Assembly: GCF_018413645.1 (NCBI RefSeq)
Contig: NZ_JAHCDA010000005.1
Span: 186,001 to 250,000, forward strand
Reading direction: 5' to 3'
DNA: 64,000 nucleotides
DNA from: Roseococcus pinisoli
Lineage (GTDB): Bacteria; Pseudomonadota; Alphaproteobacteria; Acetobacterales; Acetobacteraceae
This document shows, in pieces, positions 30,338 to 37,707 of this stretch; the first letter of the stretch is position 1, and every line of letters starts with the position of its first letter. The notes under the pieces are model-generated. The model made no database searches, was not told the DNA's origin, and worked only from the letters and a program-made list of their open reading frames with translations. The position numbers and the translations under genes were made by a program.

Positions 30338-31131
30338 TCGAACAGGCCCCGGTAGCCAGGACGCTCCGGTTTGGTGAGCCGGAGCCGCGCGACCAGCGCA
30401 TCGGCAAGCAGCTGGAAATCCTCGCCAGCCCCCTCCTCGCCATCGAGAAGCATGCTTCGATCGGCGAGTGCTTCGGCAAGGCCCTGATCACGGCAGATCG
30501 CGCCGATCAGCCGTTTCCCGAGCGTGGCCTGCGCCATATCGAGAACCGCATCCGAGAGGGGCTCGGCTGCATCCACCTGATTGAGGATCACCACGCCGCG
30601 GTCGGCCATGCGGCTGGCCAAGGTTCCGCGTCCGAGAAAGCGGTTGCTCGCAATCTGCGGGATGATCGCGGCGCTTCCGCCGTCGGCCAGGAGGATCAGG
30701 ACCATCAGGTCCAACATCGAGGTGATGGCGGTCAGACCGGCGTTCGGCCCTGGCGGGCTGTCGATGATCACGATCTGCCCCGGCGTCGCGAGCATGTCGC
30801 GCACCGGCTCTGCAAGGAGGGATGGATCCTGCATGAGCGCGACGCTGAGCTCGAGGGCGCGCAGCGGATCCTGCGGGCCAAAGGGCAGCAGCTTCACGCC
30901 CGATGGCGTCTCGACCAGGCAGTCCCGCCAATTCGGGCGGGATTCCAGATCACAGAGGAAGCCACCCTCCTCGCGCATAGGCACCCCGAGGTGCATTCGA
31001 AGGGCGTTCTGAGGATCGAGGTCGATCGCGATGACCTGATGACCCCGCCTCGCCAGGATCGCCGCCATATGGGCCGAGACGGTGGTCTTTCCTACCCCGC
31101 CCTTGGGGGATGCGAAGGCAATCAGCGGCAT
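30322..31131 (-). CDS. bcsQ: Cellulose synthesis ParA-like ATPase BcsQ
   Basis: 269-residue MinD/ParA-type ATPase. The deviant Walker A PKGGVGKTT is at 9-17, the switch I region VIAIDLDPQNALRMHLG near 34-50, and switch II IVIIDSPPGPN near 120-130. BcsQ proteins localise the cellulose synthase complex or are needed for its activity. Start ATG 31131 is chosen because it begins the Walker A strand; the longer in-frame extension is compositional noise. It is preceded by the accessory gene with a gap of 7 bp and overlaps the start of bcsAB. Confidence 0.92.
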   Translation of the reverse strand: MPLIAFASPKGGVGKTTVSAHMAAILARRGHQVIAIDLDPQNALRMHLGVPMREEGGFLCDLESRPNWRDCLVETPSGVKLLPFGPQDPLRALELSVALMQDPSLLAEPVRDMLATPGQIVIIDSPPGPNAGLTAITSMLDLMVLILLADGGSAAIIPQIASNRFLGRGTLASRMADRGVVILNQVDAAEPLSDAVLDMAQATLGKRLIGAICRDQGLAEALADRSMLLDGEEGAGEDFQLLADALVARLRLTKPERPGYRGLFEWRRP

Positions 31132-31138
31132 GGGTAAA

Positions 31139-31690
31139 TCATACGGGATCGACCGGTTTTTGGCGGCCAGTGCGCTCCCGGCGTGGGCGGTCTTGGCTCG
31201 CGATGTCGTCGAGGAGAGCGAAGCGGCGCGAGCCTTCCGTGGGCGGCCCTGACGGGGGCGAAGGGCGGGCGTGCCGAGGAGGCGAGGATGAGAGATGAGG
31301 CGACACAGGCGGGGCTGTCGACGCCAATTCTTCCAGCAGCCGCATGCCTCGTCTTGGCTTTGACGATGGAAGGGGCGCGGCGGGCGCCGACCAGGTCGGC
31401 GGAGAAACGAAGCGAGGCACAGCCTCACGCTCGCCCGAAAGGGAGGACGGCGGAGCGGTCGCTTCTTCAGAAGAATGCGTCAGTCGGGCGTTGTCCACCG
31501 CCACGTCGATCGAGACGTCGCCCCGGGAGGTGGGCGTCTCGATATCGGCAATGGCTTGACTGGGAACGCTTTCTTCACCGATTTTCGCGGCGCTCTCGGT
31601 CAGCTCGTCGAAAACGGCCGGCGGAAAGGCGATGTAGCGAAAATCACGAAGGCCGCACGCCTTCATGAGATTTGCGATTTCTCGCTCCAA
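31139..31690 (-). CDS. Proline-rich cellulose accessory protein (BcsP/BcsO-like)
   Basis: 183 residues, first gene of the cellulose operon. The N-terminus (LMKACGLRDFRYIAF, about 8-22) resembles the short N-terminal motif of BcsP/BcsR-type proteins. The middle is Pro/Ser-rich and probably disordered. Two near-copies of a motif follow: RRGMRLLEELAS at 113-124 and RRFALLDDIAS at 155-165. The start is most likely TTG 31690, with GGGGA about 8 bp upstream. ATG 31666 lacks a good ribosome site and would cut into the N-terminal motif. Family assignment is tentative. Confidence 0.6.
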   Translation of the reverse strand: MEREIANLMKACGLRDFRYIAFPPAVFDELTESAAKIGEESVPSQAIADIETPTSRGDVSIDVAVDNARLTHSSEEATAPPSSLSGEREAVPRFVSPPTWSAPAAPLPSSKPRRGMRLLEELASTAPPVSPHLSSSPPRHARPSPPSGPPTEGSRRFALLDDIASQDRPRRERTGRQKPVDPV

Positions 31691-31876
31691 TCTGCCCCGT
31701 CCCCTTTCGCGTTAAAATGCCCGGTTGATTTTCATCAACCGACAAAAAAACACCAATACATTTATTCCTGTTTTCAGCATGACTTCGGGATTCGCGCTAG
31801 TCTTCATCTTTTCGCCTCATGACAGCCAAAGGTCAGACCGTCATCCTGCGCCCCGCTCTGGAATTTGTGAGGCCGC
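31691..31876. promoter_or_regulatory. A/T-rich divergent regulatory region with a palindrome
   Basis: 186 bp separate the minus-strand cellulose operon from the plus-strand phosphodiesterase gene. GC is clearly lower than around it (GACAAAAAAACACCAATACA at 31741-31760). A perfect inverted repeat, GGTTGAT-TTTC-ATCAACC, occupies 31723-31740, about 33 bp upstream of the accessory-gene start. This is a plausible operator or leader hairpin for the cellulose operon. No known regulator motif was recognised. Confidence 0.55.
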
Positions 31877-33283
31877 ATGCGTTTCGTGATGATCGTGCTC
31901 GACGGGCTTCGACCCGATCTGGTGACCCCGGCGCGCATGCCCGCGCTCTCGGCGCTGCTCGCCCGCGGCACGCGCTTCGCCGAGGCGCGCAGCGTCTTCC
32001 CGAGCGAGACCCGCGTGGCCACGCCCTCGCTGGTGACGGGATGCCGCCCGGCCTCGCACGGCATGGTGGGCAACACCGTCTTCGACGCGGCCCTGGCACC
32101 GGACCGCCTGCTGCGGACCAAGGAACCGGCCGATTTCCTCACCCTTTCCGCCGGGCGGGAATCGCCGCTGCAGCGCCTGACCATCGGCGAGCGCCTGGCC
32201 GCTGCGGGCCGCAGCTTCGCCATCGTCTCCGCGGGCACGCCCGGCCAGACCCTGGTGGCGCATCCGGCCGCGCAGCGCCTCGGCCAGTTCCGCTGGAATG
32301 CGGCGGATACCGACACGCCCGACGCCAAGGCCGCCGCCGCGCGGGTCGGCCCCACGCCGCCGGCCGCCGTGCCCAATCTCGCGCGGTCGCGCCACGCCTG
32401 CCGCGTGCTGACCGAATTCGTGCTGCCGGAGCTGAGGCCGGATGTGGCGCTCTTCTGGTGCCCCGAGCCCGACGTGTCCTTCCATTATCGCGGGCTGGAC
32501 GCCGCCGAGACGCGGCTGGCCGTGGCCGAGGCCGATGCCTGCGTGGAGAAGATCGTGGCTTGGCGCGACGCGCAGCCCGATGCCGGCGAGATCGGCCTCG
32601 TGGTGCTTTCCGACCACGGCCATGTGACCGGGCCGCGGAAGATCTCCGTCGCGAAGCTCATGGCGGAGGCCGGCCTGCCCGCCAGCGACGGCGGCACCGA
32701 CATCACCGTGGCCCCCGCCGGCGCGCCGGGAATCTGGCTGCGCGACAAGTCCCTCGCGCCGCAGGTGGCGGACTGGCTGGAGCGGCAGGATTGGTTCGGC
32801 GCGCTGCTGGCCAATGATCCCTCGATCCTGCCGGGGCGCGTTTCCCCGCTCGCGCTGCTCAATGCCGATCACGCTCGCTCGGCCGACCTCGTCCTTCTCT
32901 TCGCCGGCGAGGAAGGGCCCGACCAGTTCGGCCTGCCCGGCATCGCCCCCTTCGACGCGGGCGACGTGCCGGAGGGCGGCGGCATGCATGGCGGGCTGCA
33001 TCGCCGCGAGCTCGCGACGGTCATGGGCTTCGAGGGCGGTCCCTTCCGCATCGGCGCGACGGTCCAGGCCATGGCGGACCTGACCGACGTGGTGCCGACG
33101 CTGCTGCACCTGCTCGGCGTGCCGGTGACCGGCATGGACGGCCGCCCCCTGCGGCCCGCCTGGGACGCGGAGGCGGATGCGCCGGCCGATCCCGTACGGG
33201 TCGAGCTGCCCGGCCGCTACCTCCTCGAAGGCGGCCGGCAGGACGGGCGCTTCTACCCGACGGCGCTGATCCGGCGCGACTGA
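31877..33283 (+). CDS. AlkP-superfamily phosphodiesterase / nucleotide pyrophosphatase
   Basis: 468-residue enzyme of the type I phosphodiesterase / alkaline phosphatase fold. The first metal Asp is in MIVLDGLRPDLV (Asp9). The nucleophile region FPSETRVATPSLVTG contains Thr45. Later metal ligands are in VVLSDHGHVTGP and in the His-containing GGMHGGLHRRELA stretch. No signal peptide is evident, so it is probably cytoplasmic. The substrate (nucleotide, phospho-lipid or phosphonate) cannot be told from sequence. It is divergent from the cellulose operon. Confidence 0.85.
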   Translation: MRFVMIVLDGLRPDLVTPARMPALSALLARGTRFAEARSVFPSETRVATPSLVTGCRPASHGMVGNTVFDAALAPDRLLRTKEPADFLTLSAGRESPLQRLTIGERLAAAGRSFAIVSAGTPGQTLVAHPAAQRLGQFRWNAADTDTPDAKAAAARVGPTPPAAVPNLARSRHACRVLTEFVLPELRPDVALFWCPEPDVSFHYRGLDAAETRLAVAEADACVEKIVAWRDAQPDAGEIGLVVLSDHGHVTGPRKISVAKLMAEAGLPASDGGTDITVAPAGAPGIWLRDKSLAPQVADWLERQDWFGALLANDPSILPGRVSPLALLNADHARSADLVLLFAGEEGPDQFGLPGIAPFDAGDVPEGGGMHGGLHRRELATVMGFEGGPFRIGATVQAMADLTDVVPTLLHLLGVPVTGMDGRPLRPAWDAEADAPADPVRVELPGRYLLEGGRQDGRFYPTALIRRD

Positions 33284-33314
33284 GGGCCAGCCGCGCCGGA
33301 TACCGGAGCGCTTC

Positions 33315-34490
33315 TCAGTCGGAGCGCTCCGACTTCTGCTTCGCCGCCGTGCCGCGCAGGAAATCGAGCAGGAGATCCACGGTCACTTCCGGCTGCTCCT
33401 GCTGCACCCAATGGCCCGCGCCCGGCACCAGATGGACGCCGCGCAGATCGGCGCAGGCAGTGTTCTGCATCGCCTCGAAATCGCCGGGCTTCTGGTACAC
33501 GCCCCAGTCGCTGGCGCCGGCGATGTAGCAGGAGGGCACCTCGATCCGCTTGCCGGCGAAGAGCCGCATCTCGGCCGCCACCAGCCCGCTGGTCGTGCAG
33601 CGATAGGCCTGCAGCCCGCCCTGGAAGCCGGTGCGGCCGTACTCCTCGGCATAGACGGCCAGCGCCGCCTCGGGCAGCCAGTTATTGGCGGCAATGGCGG
33701 CGGCATCGGGCATCTCGGCGGCGACCGTCTCCGCCATGCCGAGGTCCTGCGGCATGATGTAGTAGGTCGGCATCTTCGCGAGCTCGGACGCTTCCCATCC
33801 GGCGAGGCGATAGGGCTTGTTCGCCGCCCAATCCGCGCTCTTGTGGTGGTAGTAGGCGCGGATGAAGTTCGCGAGGCCCTGCTTCGCGTGCCACATGTTC
33901 TCGTTGGCGTCGCGCGTCGAATAGTACCACTGGTAGTGCTTGCGCGGCGGATCGAGCCGGGCCAGCGCCTCGTTCATCCCGCCCGAGGCCAGGCCCGCTA
34001 CGGCTTCCGGCCGCGCCTGCTCGCCCTTCGGCCAGGGGCGCGGGCCGCCATAGGGCGCGCTCATCAGCACCACCGAGCGGAAGACGTCCGGCCGCGAAAG
34101 CGCGCAATTGCCGGCGACGGGCGAGCCGAAGTCGTGGCCGATCACGCAGGCGGCCTCGTCGTAACCCAGCGCCGCCACGAGCGCCGTGGCGTCGCGCACG
34201 TAGTTCAGCGGGCCGAAGCTCTGGATCTCGCCGTCGAAGGCGGCGGTCCAGCCGGTGGTGCGGCCATAGCCGCGCTGGTCGGGGGCGACGACGTGATAGC
34301 CCGCCTCCGCCAGCGGCCGCATGACGCGGCGCCAGGAATAGGCGAGCTCGGGGAAGCCGTGCAGCAGCAGCAGCAGCGGCCGTCCGGCCTCGCCCGCCTC
34401 CAGCACATGCATGTCGAGGCCGTTGACGTTGCGCAGCATGCGGGCGCGCACCCCCTGCGGCAGATGGGTCGCGTCGATCGGGTCTTGCAT
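33315..34490 (-). CDS. Alpha/beta hydrolase, epoxide hydrolase-like
   Basis: 391-residue alpha/beta hydrolase. The HGFPE oxyanion motif is at 44-48. The nucleophile elbow is GHDFGS with Asp120, meaning an aspartate nucleophile as in epoxide hydrolases and haloalkane dehalogenases rather than serine esterases. The catalytic His is in GAGHWVQQEQPE near the C-terminus. A cap region with several Tyr and Trp residues (about 195-290) fits epoxide hydrolases. No signal peptide. Convergent with the phosphodiesterase gene. Confidence 0.85.
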   Translation of the reverse strand: MQDPIDATHLPQGVRARMLRNVNGLDMHVLEAGEAGRPLLLLLHGFPELAYSWRRVMRPLAEAGYHVVAPDQRGYGRTTGWTAAFDGEIQSFGPLNYVRDATALVAALGYDEAACVIGHDFGSPVAGNCALSRPDVFRSVVLMSAPYGGPRPWPKGEQARPEAVAGLASGGMNEALARLDPPRKHYQWYYSTRDANENMWHAKQGLANFIRAYYHHKSADWAANKPYRLAGWEASELAKMPTYYIMPQDLGMAETVAAEMPDAAAIAANNWLPEAALAVYAEEYGRTGFQGGLQAYRCTTSGLVAAEMRLFAGKRIEVPSCYIAGASDWGVYQKPGDFEAMQNTACADLRGVHLVPGAGHWVQQEQPEVTVDLLLDFLRGTAAKQKSERSD

Positions 34491-34631
34491 CTCGTTCCTC
34501 CTGATTCGGGCGGAAGTTAGGGCGTGATCCTTCCGGGCGGAATCACCCCCGCCGCAGATCGCGGCCGATCGCGCTGTCTCCGCCTCCCGATCCGTGTCAG
34601 GCTGCGGCGGTCAACAGCCGCCCGGGATTGC

Positions 34632-35324
34632 ATGCGCCTCCTCCTGATCGAGGACGACGAGACCACCGCCGCCTACGTCGCCAAGGGCCTCCGCGAGGAA
34701 GGCCATGTCGTGGACCATGCCAATAACGGGCGCGACGGCATGTTCCTCGCGATGAACGAGCCCTTCGACGTGATCGTGACGGACCGCATGCTGCCGGGGC
34801 CGGACGGCCTCTCCATCATCCGCGCCATCCGCCTCGCCGGCATCACCACGCCGGTGCTGATGCTCACCGCGCTGGGCGAGGTGGAGAAGCGTGTCGAAGG
34901 CCTGGAAGCCGGGGCGGACGACTATCTGGCGAAGCCCTTCGCCTTCGCCGAGCTGCGCGCGCGCATCCGCGCCCTGGCCCGCCGCCCCGCCGGCCCCCCG
35001 GCCGAGCAATCGGCGCTGAGCCTCGGCGAGCTGCGCATGGATCTGCTGCAGCGCGTGGCAACCCGCGGCGCGCGCAAGCTCGACCTGCTGCCCACCGAAT
35101 GGCGGCTGCTGGAATTCCTGATGCGCCATCCGGGCGAGGTCATCACCCGCACCATGCTGCTGGAGAAGGTCTGGGACTTCTCCTTCGATCCCACCACCAA
35201 CGTCGTCGACGTCCATGTCAGCCGGCTGCGCAAGAAGCTCGACCTGCCCGGCGAGGCACCGATGATCCGCACGGTGCGCGGGGCGGGCTACGCGCTTTCC
35301 GCCCCCGGGAATGTCGAGGTGTGA
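34632..35324 (+). CDS. OmpR-family response regulator
   Basis: 230 residues. The receiver domain has the acidic pocket IEDDE at 6-10, phospho-acceptor Asp51 in VIVTDRMLPGPDG, and Lys101 in LAKPFAF. The C-terminal winged helix ends with VHVSRLRKKLD and IRTVRGAGYAL, typical of OmpR/PhoB. Start ATG 34632 begins the conserved MRLLLIEDD strand. Its stop overlaps the sensor-kinase GTG start (GTGA), so the two genes form one translationally coupled two-component pair. The stimulus is unknown. Confidence 0.95.
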   Translation: MRLLLIEDDETTAAYVAKGLREEGHVVDHANNGRDGMFLAMNEPFDVIVTDRMLPGPDGLSIIRAIRLAGITTPVLMLTALGEVEKRVEGLEAGADDYLAKPFAFAELRARIRALARRPAGPPAEQSALSLGELRMDLLQRVATRGARKLDLLPTEWRLLEFLMRHPGEVITRTMLLEKVWDFSFDPTTNVVDVHVSRLRKKLDLPGEAPMIRTVRGAGYALSAPGNVEV

Positions 35325-36688
35325 GGCACCTTTCCAGCTTCGCGCTGCGGGTGGCCACCGCCTCGGCGGCGGTGATGCTCGTCCTCTCGCTGCTGAGCTC
35401 GGGCTGGGTGTGGTGGCAGGCCGAGACGGCGCTGCGCCGCCAGCTCGACATCACCATCGCCGCCGAGGCCGAGGGCTTCGTCCGCGAATACGAGGATTTC
35501 GGCCTGCGCGGGCTGGCGACGGCAGTGGAGAACTACGCCCGCCGCCGCGGCCCGCTCTTCGTCGCCCTGCTGACGCCGGACGGCCGCATCATGGCGGGGC
35601 GCATGCCCCAGGCCCCGCCGCCGCTGCGCGGCTTCGCCAATCTCCCCGGCACGGGCGAGCGGCCGAGCCTGCGCGTCCTCGGCGGCACGCTGCCGAGCGG
35701 GGCGACGCTGCTCGTCGCGGCGGACCTCACGCCCCTGAACGCGGATGCGACGGCCCTGGCCTGGGCCGCGCCCATCGCGGGCGGCGCGGCGGCGCTGCTG
35801 GCGCTGCTGCTGGGCTTCGTGGGCGCGGCACGGATGGAGCGCCGCCTGGCCTCCGCCACCGATGCGGCGCGCGACGTGATGGGCGGCGACCTCACGCGCC
35901 GCCTGCCGCTCAGCGGCCGCGGCGACGAATTCGACCGGCTGACCGAGACCTTCAACGCGCTGCTGGGCCGGATCGAGGCGCTGATGATCGCCCAGCGCCA
36001 GGTGACGGACGACATCGCGCACGACCTGCGCAGCCCCCTTTCCCGCCTGCGCCAGCTCCTCGAGGGCGCGCTGGCCGGCCCGCGCGAGGCCGAGAACGAC
36101 GCCGAGGTGCTGGAGCGCGCGCTGGCCGAGCTCGACAGCGTGCTGGCCAGCTTCTCGGCCCTGCTGCGCATCGCCCGCGCGGAAAGCGGCGTGCTGCGGG
36201 AAGGATTCTCCCTCGTGGATCTCTCGGCGCTGGTGGAGAGCTGCGCGGAGATCTATGCGCCCGTCGCCGAGGAGGCCGGCAAGACCCTGAAGACGGAGAT
36301 CGCGCCCGGGATCGCGCTGCAGGGCGACGCGGCGCTGCTGCAGCAGGCGGCCGTGAACCTCATCGAGAACGCTGTGCATCATGGCGGCTCGCAGGTCGTG
36401 CTGCGGCTGTGCCCGGGCCCCGTCATCGAGGTGGAGGATGACGGCCCCGGCATCCCGGCCGAGGAGCGCGCGGCGGCAGTCCGCCGCTTCCACCGGCTGG
36501 ACCGCAGCCGCTCCACGCCAGGCACGGGCCTCGGCCTCGCCCTCGTGGCGGCGGCGGCACGGGCGCATGACGGCGCCCTGACGCTCGAGGACGGCGCCGG
36601 AGGAAGGGGCCTCAGGGCCCGATTCGCCCTGACCTCGGACGCCAGCGCCCCGGACGTGGCCGGGCGGGGGCGGCCTTCGCGGATTTGA
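35321..36688 (+). CDS. Two-component sensor histidine kinase
   Basis: 455 residues from GTG 35321. Membrane helices lie at about 8-30 and 148-170, flanking a 115-residue periplasmic sensor. A HAMP linker follows (about 170-225), then HisKA with phospho-acceptor His234 in DDIAHDLRSPLSRLR. The HATPase N-box is NLIENAVHHGG, the G1 box VEDDGPGIP and the G2 box GTGLGLALV. It belongs to the short-sensor EnvZ/QseC-like class. A protease gene (degP) downstream suggests, but does not show, an envelope-stress role. Confidence 0.93.
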   Translation: MRHLSSFALRVATASAAVMLVLSLLSSGWVWWQAETALRRQLDITIAAEAEGFVREYEDFGLRGLATAVENYARRRGPLFVALLTPDGRIMAGRMPQAPPPLRGFANLPGTGERPSLRVLGGTLPSGATLLVAADLTPLNADATALAWAAPIAGGAAALLALLLGFVGAARMERRLASATDAARDVMGGDLTRRLPLSGRGDEFDRLTETFNALLGRIEALMIAQRQVTDDIAHDLRSPLSRLRQLLEGALAGPREAENDAEVLERALAELDSVLASFSALLRIARAESGVLREGFSLVDLSALVESCAEIYAPVAEEAGKTLKTEIAPGIALQGDAALLQQAAVNLIENAVHHGGSQVVLRLCPGPVIEVEDDGPGIPAEERAAAVRRFHRLDRSRSTPGTGLGLALVAAAARAHDGALTLEDGAGGRGLRARFALTSDASAPDVAGRGRPSRI

Positions 36689-36713
36689 AGACGCCCTGGA
36701 ACCGGAGGATGCC

Positions 36714-37562
36714 ATGCTTGTCGAGGTGAACGGCGCTCGTCTTTACGTGGATGTGGAGAATCCAGGGCTGGTCCCCGATGGCGCCGGGATGCGGGAGAAG
36801 CCAGTGCTCCTCCTCCTCCATGGCGGGCCGGGCTTCGACCACACCGGGTTCAAGCCGGCCTTCTCCGCCCTCACCGACGTCGCCCAGGTCGTCTACTACG
36901 ACCATCGCGGCAACGGGCGCAGCAGCGGCTCCGATCCGGCAAGCTGGAACCTCGATCAATGGGGCGAGGATGTGAAGGCGCTCTGCGACGCGCTGGGCGT
37001 CGTCAGGCCGATCGTCTGCGGCCTCTCCTTTGGGGGCTACGTGGCGCAGGCCTACGCCACCCGATACCCCGATCATCCGGGCGGGCTGATCCTCATGAGC
37101 ACGGCCGCGAAGGTCAGCTATCCGGCCATCTTCGAGGCTTTCAGGCGCCGGGGAGGGCCGGAGGCCGAGGCCGTCGCCCGGAGCTACTGGACCCATCCGA
37201 CCGCGGAGAGCCGCGCCCGCTACTTCGAGCACTGCCTGCCGCTCTACCGCTTCCCGGCGGTGCCGAACGCAGCATTCGGCCGGGCGATCCTCAAGACCGA
37301 GGTGGCGCTGCACTTCAACGGCCCCGACCACGAGCAGGGGCGCCTAGACTACCGGGACGCGCTGTCGCGAATCTCCTGTCCAACGCTCGTGATGGCCGGG
37401 GAGGAAGATCCGATCATGCCGATTGCGTTCGGCGAGGAGCTCATGCGGTGCCTACCGCCCCATCTCGTCCGCTTTGAGCGGATCGCCCGGTGCGGGCACG
37501 TCCTCCATGCCGACGCGCCGGAGCGGGTCTTCTCCACCCTTCGCGACTTCATCGCCGGGTAG
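36714..37562 (+). CDS. Alpha/beta hydrolase, prolyl aminopeptidase-like
   Basis: 282-residue serine hydrolase. HGGPG at 36-40 is the oxyanion-hole motif typical of proline iminopeptidases and relatives. The nucleophile elbow is GLSFG with Ser105. The Asp and His come from EEDPIMP and RCGHVLHAD near the C-terminus. The fold and motif fit the S33 family, but related non-peptidase hydrolases share them. It lies 25 bp after the sensor-kinase gene and could be cotranscribed with it. Confidence 0.8.
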   Translation: MLVEVNGARLYVDVENPGLVPDGAGMREKPVLLLLHGGPGFDHTGFKPAFSALTDVAQVVYYDHRGNGRSSGSDPASWNLDQWGEDVKALCDALGVVRPIVCGLSFGGYVAQAYATRYPDHPGGLILMSTAAKVSYPAIFEAFRRRGGPEAEAVARSYWTHPTAESRARYFEHCLPLYRFPAVPNAAFGRAILKTEVALHFNGPDHEQGRLDYRDALSRISCPTLVMAGEEDPIMPIAFGEELMRCLPPHLVRFERIARCGHVLHADAPERVFSTLRDFIAG

Positions 37563-37604
37563 GGGCCACGCAGCCGCCATCGATGCGCCTGCCCCCCAGA
37601 ACTC

Positions 37605-37618
37605 TGACAAACCTGTCA
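37605..37618. promoter_or_regulatory. Inverted repeat upstream of degP
   Basis: TGACA-AACC-TGTCA lies 90 bp upstream of the degP start, in the only substantial gap of this cluster. It could be an operator for the nearby OmpR-type regulator. The arms are short, so chance is not excluded. Confidence 0.35.
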
Positions 37619-37707
37619 TGATCGGTCCCGGTCGCCTCCAGCGTCGGGGGGCGATGCTCCGTCCATCAACACGGCCGGACCGGCCATCCCCTGATCGGAG
37701 ACGCCTC

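Noticed and set aside
33284-33335. GGAGCGC/GCGCTCC inverted repeats between the phosphodiesterase and hydrolase genes
   Set aside because: Part of the repeat lies within the hydrolase coding end and the stems are short; not convincing as a terminator.
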